A stretch of 64,000 bases of DNA from Bacteroidota bacterium (lineage in GTDB: Bacteria; Bacteroidota; Bacteroidia; Cytophagales; Spirosomataceae). The notes beneath the pieces were generated by a model, which had not been told where the DNA came from, made no database searches, and saw only the letters and a program-made list of their open reading frames with translations. Shown here piece after piece: positions 1 through 9,951 of this stretch. The translations under genes and the position numbers were made by a program. Location: positions 248,001 through 312,000 of the forward strand of contig JAIUOF010000004.1 of assembly GCA_020161355.1 (NCBI GenBank). The letters are read 5' to 3'. How positions within the stretch are numbered: the stretch's first letter is position 1; the number at the start of each line of letters is the position of its first letter.

Positions 1-1
1 A

Positions 2-175
2 ATATCTCATGGAGAAGAGTCATTGGGTACTTTGGATTATATAAATGATGCAATTATAAAACCTCTTTTTGCTAATCCCATGAACGCCTCGCTGGCATTT
101 GCAATATTTTATGTTATCCTTTGGTCAATTATTTTGCTCATTTTGGATAGAAAAAAATTGATTTTTAAAGTATAA
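2..175 (+). CDS. C-terminal end of a membrane acyltransferase-like protein (partial)
   Basis: The window opens inside a gene. The second frame is open from base 2 to a TAA at 173-175 and gives 57 residues. The last 35 contain one hydrophobic helix followed by a basic tail (DRKKLIFKV). The pattern of a short loop, the motif NPMNASL, a final membrane helix and a K-rich end resembles the C terminus of DUF5009/heparan-alpha-glucosaminide N-acetyltransferase-like proteins of Bacteroidota. The family call is from memory of that ending and is tentative, because everything upstream is missing. It is followed after 34 bp by the DUF1080 gene on the same strand. Confidence 0.5.
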   Translation: MSHGEESLGTLDYINDAIIKPLFANPMNASLAFAIFYVILWSIILLILDRKKLIFKV

Positions 176-209
176 TTTTACTTATAATGTTGATTTTCAA
201 TATATTATT

Positions 210-878
210 ATGAAATATTTTATCTTTTTATCATTGCTGATTTTGAACTGGCAAGTATCAGCTCAAAATAAAAAATGGGTTAACCTTTTTGACGGAAAGT
301 CAACAGCCGGATGGCATTCCTGGACTCAAACTGAGGTAAAAGGTTGGCATGTGATGGGCGGTGCCCTGATGACGCACGGCGGAAATGGCGACCTGGTTTC
401 TGACCAGGAATATGGAGATTTTGTGCTGGAATTTGAATTTAAAGTAGCAGCCAAGGGAAACAGCGGGATAATTTATAAAGTGTTGGAAGAGGCCGGAAAC
501 AAAGAACTGTTTGCCACATATGCTTCCGGTCCTGAATATCAGATAATCGACGATGCCGGATATCCCGGAAAAATCACCGACAAGCAAAAGACCGGAGCCA
601 ATTACGATATACAGGCACCTTTGGATCTAACTGCCGTAAAACCTGCCGGAGAGTGGAACAAGGGCAAAATTCAAGTCAAAAACAACCGTGTAACCCACTG
701 GCTTAATGGCACAAAAGTAGCTGATTATGAATACGGTAGCGTAAAATGGGATGACGATGTGGCCGGAAGTAAATTTGCCAAATGGCCTTATGCAAAAGCT
801 CACGCCAGTGGAAAAATCGCTTTGCAGGATCATGGAGATATGGTGTCATTCAGAAAAATCAGAATCAAAGAACTGTGA
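210..878 (+). CDS. Secreted DUF1080 (3-keto-disaccharide hydrolase-like) protein
   Basis: 222 residues with a clear signal peptide (about 1-19, ending VSAQ), so exported to the periplasm. The rest is one DUF1080 domain, a concanavalin-like beta sandwich now called the 3-keto-disaccharide hydrolase domain. Family landmarks are visible: WVNLFDGKS near the start, GNSGIIYKV in the middle, GPEYQIIDDAGY, and the closing block ALQDHGDMVSFRKIRIKEL. Family members are thought to bind or hydrolyse 3-keto-glycosides; the substrate here is unknown. The next gene starts 2 bp after its stop, so the two are probably co-transcribed. Two more DUF1080 genes lie at 24.6 and 36.0 kb. Confidence 0.88.
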   Translation: MKYFIFLSLLILNWQVSAQNKKWVNLFDGKSTAGWHSWTQTEVKGWHVMGGALMTHGGNGDLVSDQEYGDFVLEFEFKVAAKGNSGIIYKVLEEAGNKELFATYASGPEYQIIDDAGYPGKITDKQKTGANYDIQAPLDLTAVKPAGEWNKGKIQVKNNRVTHWLNGTKVADYEYGSVKWDDDVAGSKFAKWPYAKAHASGKIALQDHGDMVSFRKIRIKEL

Positions 879-880
879 GG

Positions 881-1369
881 ATGCTCTTTACAGAAACCCA
901 GCGATTCCGGCAGTGGTGGTTGATATTGTTATTGGGTGCCATCTTTGCCCATTTGTTGTTTGGAGCCTACCAACAACTTTTTAATGATATTCCAATGGGT
1001 GACCATCCGGTTTCCAATACTGGCATGATAGGACTTGTGCTGTTTATATGTGTCATATTTGCTTTGTTTTTTATTATAAAGCTGGAAACAAGAATTACTA
1101 CCAACGCAATTTTTTTTAGGTTTTACCCTTTTCAAATTAAGTTTAGAAAGATTCAAAAAGAAGAGATCGGTAAACTTGAAATTGTTCAATTCAGACCTTT
1201 ACAGGATTTTGGAGGATGGGGTATCCGAATGGGTTCAAACATAGACTGGGCCTATACAATAGCCGGAAATAAAGGTTTAAAAGTTTTTAATAATTCAGGA
1301 AAAGTGATATTGATTGGCACACAAAAGTCTGATGAATTACAAAATGCATTAATTGAATTTCAAAAATAA
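881..1369 (+). CDS. Small two-helix membrane protein of unknown function
   Basis: 162 residues if the ATG at 881 is used. The open frame extends back to 782 inside the DUF1080 gene, but the ATG two bases after that gene's stop is the natural start. Two hydrophobic helices are visible (about residues 13-30 and 48-66), followed by a soluble domain of about 95 residues containing FGGWGIRMG and a C-terminal helix. The layout resembles small bacterial PH-domain-like membrane proteins, but I do not recognise the family with certainty. Tight spacing suggests one operon with the preceding DUF1080 gene. Confidence 0.7.
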   Translation: MLFTETQRFRQWWLILLLGAIFAHLLFGAYQQLFNDIPMGDHPVSNTGMIGLVLFICVIFALFFIIKLETRITTNAIFFRFYPFQIKFRKIQKEEIGKLEIVQFRPLQDFGGWGIRMGSNIDWAYTIAGNKGLKVFNNSGKVILIGTQKSDELQNALIEFQK

Positions 1370-1414
1370 TTCCCGGTTTTCTCCGTTTTCAAATGGAACA
1401 CCCCTAAGCTATTT

Positions 1415-3967
1415 ATGCGTTTTATTTTTGCTCTTCTCCTACTTTTAATTTTGGGTTATCATTCATTTGGTGCATCTGTAAGAGGACATGTAACCGACGA
1501 AAACAACAAGCCTCTTCCATTTGCGTCGATTTTCGTGAAAAATAGTAAAATCGGAACCAACAGCAACGAAAAAGGAGAGTTTTCACTCGCTCTGGAACCT
1601 GGAAAATATGAGATAGTGTTTCGATTTTTGGGTTATGAAACCCAAACCCGTTTCGTAGAAATTTCGTCTGCAGATATAACGCTCAATCTTCAGCTGCAAC
1701 CCGCCGTAATCCAGCTTTCCGACGCAATAGTAGGCAAATCAAAAGAAGACCCGGCATTGACTATCTTGCGAAAGACGATTGCAATGTCGGCTTTTCATTA
1801 TAAAGAACTTGATAACTATTCCTTTAAAACCTATCTCAAAGGAAATCTGAAAATTCTTGATATCCCATTTGTTTTTGAAAAACTTGCCAAAAAGAATTTC
1901 ATTGAAAAAAATCAGCTCTATGTTTTTGAGAGTGTTCATCAGGTGAAATTCAGGCAACCAGGTAAGCTTTCTGAAGTTGTTGTAGCTAAAAAAGATAACC
2001 TGCCCCCTAATCTAAAAAACAGTGTGAGTATTTCATTTGGCAAGTATGATATCTATTCGCCCGACAATGAGACCTCCCCTGTCACACAAAAAGGAGCAAG
2101 AAATTTCAGGTATGAATATTTGGGTTATTTTGAAGAGAATGGGCTGATTGTCAATAAAATAAAAGTGATTCCGAAAATCAAAGGATACAACAGTGGGGTA
2201 ATAAATATCGTGGAAGGTAGCTGGTATATACACAGCTATGATTTTAAAACTTCCGATGATGCAAGTCAAACCAGAACAAAAGCTATTTTTAACGCAATAG
2301 AAGGTGTTTGGTTTTTGTCAAACCTCAATATTGAAACCACCCTGGAAAGCTACGGAGCAGAAATGGAAATGCGTGCGGTTGTGGCTCTGAAAGATATTGT
2401 ATTTAAAAAGAATCCGAAATATGCCGAAGTTAAACCTGATATAATCGATGAAAAAATCTTTAAAGAAAAAGCTACATTAAAACCAAAAGACACCCCTGTA
2501 AATAAGGAAGCCACCTTGAAGGATTTGAAAAAACTCGCTAAATCATTTGAAAGCGAAGAACGGAAAACAGGCATTATGGTTGATTCTGACCGAAGCTTTA
2601 AAATTGATTCTATGGCAACCAAACAAGACTCGGCTTTTTGGAACATTGAAAGGCAGGTGCCACTTACCATTTCTGAAATTACCGGCTTTAAAAAGGCTGA
2701 CAGCTTATATAAAATCAATGCCGGGGCCATTCAGAAGAAAATTAAAAAGGATAGCACCCTGTTTTCGGGAGGAAATAAGTTTAAAATATCACAGATATTT
2801 TTGGGTCATACATTTGAATTTGGGAAAATAACCGACTCTTCTACCCATCTCAGAGAGCACGAATTCAAACTCGGCAGGATATTCGAAGACCTGCGGTTTA
2901 ATGCGGTAGAAGGATACACGCTGGGAATAAACCGACTGGAATATACAAAAAACAAAAATGCCTCAGAAAATCTAATGGCAGGAATCAAGGCTTATTATTC
3001 AATTTCAAGAAACAGGCTGAACGGTGAGGCTTATTTTTCTTTACGAAATAACAAATCCAGCTTTGGTCTTTCGGTTGGCAGGAGGGTGTTTCAGGTCAAC
3101 CCACAAATGCCCGTTTCTACCTTTCTCAACGAATCTTTTGCCTTACTCAATGGAAAACATGTAGCAAAATTTACTGAAAAAACCCAGATCGTCCTTTCGC
3201 ATAAGTATGAATTCAACAATAGGTTGACATTAAATAATCAATTGATTGGGGAAAAAAGGATTGTTCCTGCAAACCATTCAGATTTTGGGTGGCTTAATAA
3301 AGATAATGTATTTGAGGCAAATACCATTTCACATGCCAATGGCAACAGGATGGAAATTGGGAACTCTGGCAACAGGTTGTTTCTGAAAACCTCGCTTCAA
3401 TTCAGTCCCAATGTCAGACAAAACCGTTATAATGGAGTCCTGAAAACTGAAAATCAGGAGGCTCCGGTTTTTAGGCTTAACCACAGTTTTTCATTTGTCG
3501 ATAACGTATTCGGACAGGTAGATTTCGAAGTGGCTCATACCCAAAAAATTAAAGCCGGGTTTATTACAGCAAGTATTAATGGAGGATTTTTCTATGGTCA
3601 AAAAATTTCAAATATAATTGACTATAAACATTTTATGGGAAATGAGCTAAGGATAAGCTCACACCGAAACTTCCGTGATCTGGATTATTATACATTCTCT
3701 TCAGACAAATATTACGTGCAGGGATTTCTGGAATATAAACCGCAAAGGCTCTTATTGTCTCAGATTTCTCAGGTACGAAAAGCGGGGATATCAGAATATG
3801 TTTTCTGTAATTTTTTAAAAAACCAATATGTATCTCATCAGGAAACCGGATATGGTATTTCCGTATTCAAACAAAAGATTTCGGCAGAATACTATATAGC
3901 ATTCGAAAACAACAAATTACTCTCAAGAGGTATTAAAATAATATTATCCACAGATAACAAAAAGTAA
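1415..3967 (+). CDS. DUF5686 family outer-membrane protein with carboxypeptidase-regulatory-like N-terminal domain
   Basis: 850 residues. A signal peptide (about 1-20) is followed by a carboxypeptidase D regulatory-like fold at about 22-100 ([20 protein letters not shown] ... [13 protein letters not shown]), the same beta-sandwich that opens many SusC/TonB-linked outer-membrane proteins in Bacteroidota. The remaining about 700 residues match the DUF5686 pattern: a long soluble region with lysine-rich linkers, then alternating aromatic strands that look like an outer-membrane barrel. No enzymatic role is known for the family. Its 3' end overlaps the convergent glycosyltransferase gene by 76 bp. 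Confidence 0.82.
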   Translation: MRFIFALLLLLILGYHSFGASVRGHVTDENNKPLPFASIFVKNSKIGTNSNEKGEFSLALEPGKYEIVFRFLGYETQTRFVEISSADITLNLQLQPAVIQLSDAIVGKSKEDPALTILRKTIAMSAFHYKELDNYSFKTYLKGNLKILDIPFVFEKLAKKNFIEKNQLYVFESVHQVKFRQPGKLSEVVVAKKDNLPPNLKNSVSISFGKYDIYSPDNETSPVTQKGARNFRYEYLGYFEENGLIVNKIKVIPKIKGYNSGVINIVEGSWYIHSYDFKTSDDASQTRTKAIFNAIEGVWFLSNLNIETTLESYGAEMEMRAVVALKDIVFKKNPKYAEVKPDIIDEKIFKEKATLKPKDTPVNKEATLKDLKKLAKSFESEERKTGIMVDSDRSFKIDSMATKQDSAFWNIERQVPLTISEITGFKKADSLYKINAGAIQKKIKKDSTLFSGGNKFKISQIFLGHTFEFGKITDSSTHLREHEFKLGRIFEDLRFNAVEGYTLGINRLEYTKNKNASENLMAGIKAYYSISRNRLNGEAYFSLRNNKSSFGLSVGRRVFQVNPQMPVSTFLNESFALLNGKHVAKFTEKTQIVLSHKYEFNNRLTLNNQLIGEKRIVPANHSDFGWLNKDNVFEANTISHANGNRMEIGNSGNRLFLKTSLQFSPNVRQNRYNGVLKTENQEAPVFRLNHSFSFVDNVFGQVDFEVAHTQKIKAGFITASINGGFFYGQKISNIIDYKHFMGNELRISSHRNFRDLDYYTFSSDKYYVQGFLEYKPQRLLLSQISQVRKAGISEYVFCNFLKNQYVSHQETGYGISVFKQKISAEYYIAFENNKLLSRGIKIILSTDNKK

Positions 3968-4683
3968 AGTCTTAAGAAACCATATTTTATTATGCAGTAA
4001 ATAGCCCTGAAACCATCTATCCAGTTGATTTTTTTGCCTTCTTCATATGTCCTGCCAAAATAGGAAATCCCAACTTCATATATTCTGACACCTTTGATCC
4101 GGGAAATTTTTGCGGTCACCTCAGGTTCAAACCCAAATCGGCTCTCTCTGAGATTGAGGCTTTTGAGCATTTTAGCATCAAAAAGCTTATAGCAGGTTTC
4201 CATGTCGGTAAGATTGAGGTTGGTAGATGCGTTTGACAAAAAAGTCAGGAATTTGTTTCCAATACTATGTAAAAAAAACAAAATTCTATGGGGTTTACCA
4301 CCCATAAATCTGGAACCGTAAACCACATCGGCATAGCCGTCAATCATGGGTTTAAGCAAAATATTGAATTCCTGAGGGTCATATTCGAGGTCAGCGTCCT
4401 GCACAATAATGTAGTCGCCCGTTGCAAGGGCAATGCCCGTGTGAATAGCAGCCCCTTTCCCTTTGTTTACCTTATGTGCCACATATTTGCAGGAATAAGA
4501 AAGGTTATTCTTTGAAATATAATCCAAAACCACCTCTTCTGTATTATCAGACGAAGCATCATTGATAATAATAATTTCTTTTACTATGTTTGAAATTAAT
4601 TCTACCTTTGATACTTTATCCAATATCTTTGAAATAGTCAAAGATTCATTGAAAGCCGGAATTAAAATTGTTAATTTTTTCAA
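3892..4683 (-). CDS. Family 2 glycosyltransferase (dolichol/undecaprenol-phosphate mannosyltransferase-like)
   Basis: 263 residues with a complete GT2 fold: [10 protein letters not shown] at the N terminus, [21 protein letters not shown], the metal-binding QDADLEYDP motif and VYGSRF. This is the DPM1/GtrB-like group that moves a sugar from a nucleotide donor onto a polyprenyl phosphate at the inner membrane face. Divergent from it, 52 bp away, is a GT39-like multi-spanning transferase, the usual consumer of such lipid-linked sugars. The C terminus carries about 25 residues beyond the usual end of the family (after IIKYGF), and this tail is encoded inside the 3' end of the DUF5686 gene, which suggests loss of an earlier stop codon. 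Confidence 0.9.
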   Translation of the reverse strand: MKKLTILIPAFNESLTISKILDKVSKVELISNIVKEIIIINDASSDNTEEVVLDYISKNNLSYSCKYVAHKVNKGKGAAIHTGIALATGDYIIVQDADLEYDPQEFNILLKPMIDGYADVVYGSRFMGGKPHRILFFLHSIGNKFLTFLSNASTNLNLTDMETCYKLFDAKMLKSLNLRESRFGFEPEVTAKISRIKGVRIYEVGISYFGRTYEEGKKINWIDGFRAIYCIIKYGFLRLYFLLSVDNIILIPLESNLLFSNAI

Positions 4684-4735
4684 AGTAAAGTTCTGTTTTA
4701 TTGCAAATTTAGAAAAAAACGATTTTCAATAAATT

Positions 4736-6367
4736 ATGAATTCGTATTTATTAAATAAAAAATTTCTTCTTCTAATTCCTTCCATTTTTTATGCTTTCTG
4801 TGCAACAATTTTTTTAAATAGACCCGGCATCAACGCCGACGAGCTACTTTTTGGAAATGCAGCAGTAGGAATTCCCAATGGATCAGTGCATATTTTCAAG
4901 CGTTTTGAAAACTTCCCACTAATGTTAATGACATATATTGGGGCGTTGAAAAGCTGGTTGTATTATCCAGTTTTCAAGATGTTTAGCGTAAATTACCTTA
5001 GTATTCGCCTTCCGATGATAATTCTTACGGCCTTTTCCGTAAATTTTTGTACCCGTATTTTGTATAAAATTACCTCAGATTTATATACAAGCATAATTTC
5101 AGGTTTAGTTGTTGCCTCATTTCCTTCCCTGGTATTTCTCACCCGTACCGACCAGGGGCCTGTAGCCATTGAATTTTTTCTCAAATCATTAATATTTTTA
5201 AAAATCACGCAATACGCCATTCAATCTGACCTTCGTAAACTTGTATGGTTGCCGTTTCTATTGGGCATTGGTGTTTTCAATAAAATCAATTTTATCTGGG
5301 TTGTTATCGGGATATTGGTGGGTGCGGCGGTTTGGTTGAAACCCATTTTCGAAGCCTTCAAAAAATCTGATTCAAAAGGCAGATTTTTATATCTACTTTT
5401 TATTCCGGTTGTTCCTTTCTTGACCTATATCTTTATAACGGGCCTATCTCCGGGGCTAAATTCGGTTTTTATCAAAGACTATAGCTGGGCAGCATTATTG
5501 GCAAAATCAAAAGTTTCACTCGCCGGGTTGCAGGATCATTATCACGGGTTTGGCATGTTAGGCCTTCAGTATGAGCAACTTTCCAACAAAAAATTACTTT
5601 CCTTTTTGCCATTTAATCTGGGATATAAACTAATGAGCTATTTTTATATTCCGGTAATTTTTATCGCTCTTTTGGCATTTTTATTCCCAAAGCCTGAAAA
5701 ATCACAAAGATTATATATTTTTTGGGGGATATATACGCTTGTAGTTTTAACCCTTCAATTTCTGGTATTATTTGCCAACGCCAGCTGGCATTTTTTTACA
5801 ATATTTCCGGGAGGTCTATTTCTATTTGTTTTGGGGCTGTACTACATTTTTCCACGTGCAACCAAGTATTTATTACTGATTTTAGTCGTCTTTCAGATTA
5901 ATTCCCTGTTGATAGGATATTCTACTTTTGCTCATGAAACACCAAAGCCAGTATGGTCAAACAAGAGTCTGGAAGTGGTAAATTATCTGAAAAATAAACC
6001 GGGAAGTGTGGTGCTATTGACCTGGGGGCTAGCCGACCAGTTGGCAACATTTAATAAAACCTCTGAAAAAGATTTAAATGAAATCTCGATTTTCCCTGAT
6101 TCATTATATGACTACAAAGTGCCTCAAGTACGGGATTTTCTACCTAATAAAAGTAGATTAAAAAAATATCTGTTTTCGGAAGTCCTGTCTAAACATCGAC
6201 CCGAGACATTATATGTATATTCTTCTGAAAGAAATGCCTATTACCTTACAGTTGAATGTTTTAAGGAGTTATTGAAAGAAAATGGTTTTGAAGAAAAACC
6301 TGAAAAAGAAATCTATGAAAATGGAAAGTTGATTTTTACAATTTCAAAATTATCAAAAAAAAATTAG
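4736..6367 (+). CDS. GT39-like polytopic membrane glycosyltransferase
   Basis: 543 residues with roughly ten hydrophobic helices between residues 10 and 400 and a soluble C-terminal domain of about 130 residues. The first periplasmic loop carries the acidic GINADELLFG motif, where GT39/PMT and ArnT-like enzymes place their catalytic acidic residue. Such enzymes transfer sugars from polyprenyl-phosphate donors to proteins or glycans on the periplasmic side. The divergent GT2 gene could make the lipid-linked donor. Acceptor and sugar cannot be inferred. A strong hairpin follows the gene. Confidence 0.75.
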   Translation: MNSYLLNKKFLLLIPSIFYAFCATIFLNRPGINADELLFGNAAVGIPNGSVHIFKRFENFPLMLMTYIGALKSWLYYPVFKMFSVNYLSIRLPMIILTAFSVNFCTRILYKITSDLYTSIISGLVVASFPSLVFLTRTDQGPVAIEFFLKSLIFLKITQYAIQSDLRKLVWLPFLLGIGVFNKINFIWVVIGILVGAAVWLKPIFEAFKKSDSKGRFLYLLFIPVVPFLTYIFITGLSPGLNSVFIKDYSWAALLAKSKVSLAGLQDHYHGFGMLGLQYEQLSNKKLLSFLPFNLGYKLMSYFYIPVIFIALLAFLFPKPEKSQRLYIFWGIYTLVVLTLQFLVLFANASWHFFTIFPGGLFLFVLGLYYIFPRATKYLLLILVVFQINSLLIGYSTFAHETPKPVWSNKSLEVVNYLKNKPGSVVLLTWGLADQLATFNKTSEKDLNEISIFPDSLYDYKVPQVRDFLPNKSRLKKYLFSEVLSKHRPETLYVYSSERNAYYLTVECFKELLKENGFEEKPEKEIYENGKLIFTISKLSKKN

Positions 6368-6388
6368 TCTCCCCAAGTGTTAGAAAAA

Positions 6389-6427
6389 CAAAAGGCAAGT
6401 CGTTCAATATGAATAACTTGCCTTTTG
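6389..6427. terminator. Bidirectional intrinsic terminator
   Basis: A perfect 12-bp inverted repeat (CAAAAGGCAAGT and its complement) with a 15-nt loop. It is followed by a T-rich run on both strands (TTTTTG on plus, TTTTTCTA on minus), so it can end both the upstream membrane transferase and the convergent tRNA-Phe transcript. Confidence 0.8.
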
Positions 6428-6433
6428 TTTTTG

Positions 6434-6506
6434 TGGTGATGGACGGAATCGAACCGCCGACACAAGGATTTTCAGTCCTTTGCTCTACCAACTGAGCTAC
6501 ATCACC
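6434..6506 (-). tRNA. tRNA-Phe (GAA)
   Basis: Read on the minus strand, the 73 nt fold as a standard cloverleaf: acceptor stem GGTGATG/CATCACC, D-arm with AGCTCAGTTGGTAGAGC, anticodon loop CTGAAAA with anticodon GAA, and T-arm with GGTTCGATTCC. The discriminator base is A. The 3' CCA is not encoded and must be added enzymatically. Confidence 0.97.
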
Positions 6507-6611
6507 ATTGTGATTTCACCACCTTTTACCCGTTTGGGACTGCAAAATTAGACAAAAACTTTTTTAAAACAAATTCATTTGAAAAAATTACTAAAAAATT
6601 TCTCCCATCTC

Positions 6612-6641
6612 TTGTTTTGTTTTTCTAATTTTCGATATTTG
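6612..6641 (+). promoter_or_regulatory. Likely Bacteroidota-type promoter for the Fe-S protein gene
   Basis: TTG at 6612-6614, a 19-bp spacer, and GATATTTG at 6634-6641, one mismatch from the phylum consensus TAnnTTTG. It lies 38 bp upstream of the ATG at 6680, which fits that start better than the ATG at 6653. Confidence 0.5.
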
Positions 6642-6679
6642 TAATAGTATGCATGCATACCATAACCTTACATAAAAAT

Positions 6680-8002
6680 ATGAGCATCATTTCTCAAATC
6701 GGGTTTCTGATAATATTGGCTTTAGCGACATACTTTATTTTTAAAAGAGTAAAGTATATAAGCAAAACCATTAAACTGGGTAGGGCAGAAAACCGCACCG
6801 ACCAGCCTCATGTACGATTAAAAAATATGATTCTGCTGGCTTTTGGCCAGAAAAAGATGTTTGCAAGGCCAGTGGTAGCCTTTTTGCATTTATTGGTTTA
6901 TATAGGTTTTATCTTAATCAATATAGAAGTATTGGAGATTGTGTTGGACGGACTTTTGGGTACTCACCGAATATTCCTGAAACCACTTGGTGGCTTTTAT
7001 CCGGTAGTGATGAACTTTTTTGAGGTGCTTGCTTTAGGTGTTTTGGTGGCTTGCATGGTATTTCTGGTCAGAAGGAATATTCTGAAAGTCGGGAGATTTC
7101 AACCCGAAAATCACAGAGAAATGAAAGGCTGGGCTTTTCAGGATGCCAACACTATCCTGGTGTTAGAAATTGTCCTGATGGGTGCATTTCTTAAAATGAA
7201 TGCTGCAGATTTTGTGTTACAAACACGTGGTTTCGGGCATTTTGCAGATTCACAAACCGGAAGTTTTTTAATAAGTCAATTTCTGGTGCCCATTTTTCAA
7301 AACTATTCTGATACCTTTTTGATGGTAGTTGAAAGAGCGGCGTGGTGGTTTCATATTATTGGCATACTGGTATTTGCGGTTTATGTTACCTACTCCAAGC
7401 ATCTTCACATAGCTCTGGCTTTCCCCAATGCTTATTTTGCTGATTTAAAACCAAAAGGTGAGATGAAAAACATGTCTGCAGTGGCTACGGAAGTAAAAAT
7501 CATGCTGGGGCTGGAGCAAGCCCCCGAAACGCCGACTGAGATTGGCCGCTTTGGAGCAAAAGATGTGGATGATCTTAGCTGGAAAAACCTCATGGATGCC
7601 TACACGTGTACAGAATGTGGGCGTTGTACCTCAGCGTGCCCGGCAAACCAGACTGGCAAGGCCCTTTCGCCCAGAAAAATCATGATGGATACCCGCGACA
7701 GGCTTGAAGATATCAAAAGGGGATGGATTAAAAATGGCATGGAATATCGGGACGACAAAAGTCTTTTAGGTGACTATATCACTGACGAAGAAATATTGGC
7801 CTGTACTACCTGTAACGCCTGCGTGCAGGAATGTCCTGTGATGATCAGCCCATTGGATATAATTTTACAGCTCCGAAGATATAGGGTAATGGAAGAAAGT
7901 CAGGCCCCCCAAAGCTGGAATATGATGTTTCAGAATCTTGAGACCAACATGGCTCCCTGGAAGTTTTCGCCTGACCAAAGGCTGGATTGGGCAAAAGATT
8001 GA
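6680..8002 (+). CDS. Membrane-bound Fe-S oxidoreductase (HdrC/NarI-like, two 4Fe-4S clusters)
   Basis: 440 residues from the ATG at 6680; an in-frame ATG at 6653 would add nine residues. The first 260 residues hold about five membrane helices with conserved histidines of the nitrate-reductase gamma/cytochrome b type. The cytosolic tail carries two cluster motifs, CTECGRCTSACP and CTTCNACVQECP. It probably passes electrons between the quinone pool and a soluble partner. In related Bacteroidota this gene usually precedes a CCG-domain (HdrB-like) Fe-S protein. That partner is not next to it here, where anmK follows instead. The physiological donor and acceptor are not evident. Confidence 0.85.
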   Translation: MSIISQIGFLIILALATYFIFKRVKYISKTIKLGRAENRTDQPHVRLKNMILLAFGQKKMFARPVVAFLHLLVYIGFILINIEVLEIVLDGLLGTHRIFLKPLGGFYPVVMNFFEVLALGVLVACMVFLVRRNILKVGRFQPENHREMKGWAFQDANTILVLEIVLMGAFLKMNAADFVLQTRGFGHFADSQTGSFLISQFLVPIFQNYSDTFLMVVERAAWWFHIIGILVFAVYVTYSKHLHIALAFPNAYFADLKPKGEMKNMSAVATEVKIMLGLEQAPETPTEIGRFGAKDVDDLSWKNLMDAYTCTECGRCTSACPANQTGKALSPRKIMMDTRDRLEDIKRGWIKNGMEYRDDKSLLGDYITDEEILACTTCNACVQECPVMISPLDIILQLRRYRVMEESQAPQSWNMMFQNLETNMAPWKFSPDQRLDWAKD

Positions 8003-8059
8003 GTTTTTCTGTGTTCCTTGAATATTCTACCTTAATTTAGGGTAAAATATGGATCTGGA

Positions 8060-9256
8060 ATGAACGCCAATATTGAAAAACTTTATCAGATAGCTAAGAA
8101 ACCCAATAGAAAGATCATAGGTCTGATGTCGGGTACTTCGATGGATGGGCTCGATGTGGCTCTCTGTCAATATGAAGGCAGCGGGCTCGATACAAAAGTG
8201 CAGGTGCTGAAGTTTGAAACTGTACCCTTTGATGACCATATCAAACATGAAATCAGGAAGATTTTTGCAAAAAAAGAAATAGATTTTCAACAGCTTTGCT
8301 TACTCAATCCCTGGATCGGAAACCTCCACGGAAGTATTGTAAATCAATGTCTTGACAAATGGAACATCAATAAAAGTGAGGTGGATTGCATAGCCAGCCA
8401 TGGGCAGACTGTATTTCATGCTCCGAAAATATTGCATCAACTTCCCGACTTTCCCAATGGGACTTTACAGATAGGCGATGGAGACCATCTGGCTATGACA
8501 ACAGGTATTATTACTTTATCAGATTTCAGGCAAAAACATTGTGCTGCAGGTGGCGAAGGGGCCCCTCTGGCCGTATATGGTGATTACCTGATTTTTTCGA
8601 AACCCGGTAAGGACAGAATCTTGCTCAACATGGGTGGTATTTCCAACTTTACCTTCCTTTCCGGTGATTTAGATCCAGAAAAAGTATTTGCCACAGATAC
8701 CGGACCCGGGAATACAATGATTGATGGCCTTTCTCAAAGGCATTTTGATATTCCATTTGATAAAGATGCAGCCATAGCAAAAAAGGGAAAGATCAGTAAA
8801 ACTCTTCTGGATGCTTTGAAAGACCACGATTTTTTTAGGGGGCCAATTCCAAAAACTACAGGACCAGAGTTGTTTAATCTGCATTTTCTGGAAGATGCCA
8901 TGCAAAAAAGTTTCACCACCGACCTGAGCACAGAGGATCAAATGGCCACCTTGTGCAGGTTTACAGCTGAAACTATCGCCGAAAGCCTGAGTAACTTACC
9001 TGATCTGACTCCTGGTTATGACTTATTTATGAGTGGAGGCGGGATGCACAATCCGCTAATAGTGTCTCACTTAAAAGCACTTTTGCCCGGCGTACGATTT
9101 TTTACCACTGACGATATTGGTATCAGTGGTGATGCTAAAGAGGCGGTACTCTTTGCGACCTTGGCCAACGAAGCTCTTGCCGGGGGAAAAACAGATTTTG
9201 GTACCCGAAAAGGCGTGCCTAGTGTAAGTATGGGGAAGGTTAGTTTTCCGGAATGA
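8060..9256 (+). CDS. anmK: Anhydro-N-acetylmuramic acid kinase
   Basis: 398 residues, close to the family norm. The start GLMSGTSMDGLDVAL is the AnmK signature. ATDTGPGNTMID and the C-terminal block SGGGMHNPLI complete the ATP- and sugar-binding sites of the ASKHA fold. AnmK hydrolyses and phosphorylates 1,6-anhydroMurNAc to MurNAc-6-phosphate, in cytosolic peptidoglycan recycling. The next gene ends directly against its stop on the opposite strand. Confidence 0.95.
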   Translation: MNANIEKLYQIAKKPNRKIIGLMSGTSMDGLDVALCQYEGSGLDTKVQVLKFETVPFDDHIKHEIRKIFAKKEIDFQQLCLLNPWIGNLHGSIVNQCLDKWNINKSEVDCIASHGQTVFHAPKILHQLPDFPNGTLQIGDGDHLAMTTGIITLSDFRQKHCAAGGEGAPLAVYGDYLIFSKPGKDRILLNMGGISNFTFLSGDLDPEKVFATDTGPGNTMIDGLSQRHFDIPFDKDAAIAKKGKISKTLLDALKDHDFFRGPIPKTTGPELFNLHFLEDAMQKSFTTDLSTEDQMATLCRFTAETIAESLSNLPDLTPGYDLFMSGGGMHNPLIVSHLKALLPGVRFFTTDDIGISGDAKEAVLFATLANEALAGGKTDFGTRKGVPSVSMGKVSFPE

Positions 9257-9928
9257 TTATTTTTCCCATTTACCAATGCCAATACCTATACCAGCATTGA
9301 TGGAAGGCATGATTTGAAAACCCGGACCGCGGGCTAACATTCCAAAATTTCCACCTTTTGAATTTTCATATCCAGGAGGAACCTGTTCGTTGTAATTGTA
9401 AGAAGCTCTTACGCCAAGCCCAAAAAAGATATCAAAGGCCGGGAAATAATCTTTTGTGACATATTCTCTGCCAATTAAAAAATTTAGTGCCAGAATATTG
9501 GCCTTGAAATTGGTATAAAATGAGTTTTGATTTTGGTAATTCAGTGCCATTAAACTGGTAGGTTCCACAACATTTCTAAATATTAATTCTGTACTGAAAT
9601 AACCCCTACCAGGCTTCTTTTCAGTAAATTTTCTAAAAAAACTTTTATAAGCCATCCGAATGAGTTTGATGTCATAAGTTCTTGAGGCTTTGGTTTTTGA
9701 ATTATTCCAGTAACCCAGGTTTAACTGAAGGCTATTTTTGGGGCTTAAAAAATGTTCATAGGCCAGTTCAAGGTGCGGGTCATAGTCTATCCAAAAAGTA
9801 TGGGGTATTATTTTAATGGTAAACTGAGGCAATGAATCTGGCAGGTTTTTTCCAGATGAATAATGCGAATAAAAACATAAGGCAATTAATATCAGCACTT
9901 TAAAGTTTGAAAGGATTCGGTTTTTCAT
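9257..9928 (-). CDS. Probable outer-membrane beta-barrel protein
   Basis: 223 residues from the ATG at 9928. The frame also offers an ATG at 9967, but that would overlap the upstream gene and spoil the signal peptide. From 9928 a signal peptide (about 1-26, ending YSSG) is followed by alternating aromatic/polar strands and a glycine-rich end (MPSINAGIGIGIGKWEK) typical of small Bacteroidota porin-like barrels. No specific family is recognised. It lies 23 bp behind the DUF1501 gene and is probably the last gene of that operon. Confidence 0.72.
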   Translation of the reverse strand: MKNRILSNFKVLILIALCFYSHYSSGKNLPDSLPQFTIKIIPHTFWIDYDPHLELAYEHFLSPKNSLQLNLGYWNNSKTKASRTYDIKLIRMAYKSFFRKFTEKKPGRGYFSTELIFRNVVEPTSLMALNYQNQNSFYTNFKANILALNFLIGREYVTKDYFPAFDIFFGLGVRASYNYNEQVPPGYENSKGGNFGMLARGPGFQIMPSINAGIGIGIGKWEK

Positions 9929-9951
9929 AATTATTTGTGAATTAAAATACC

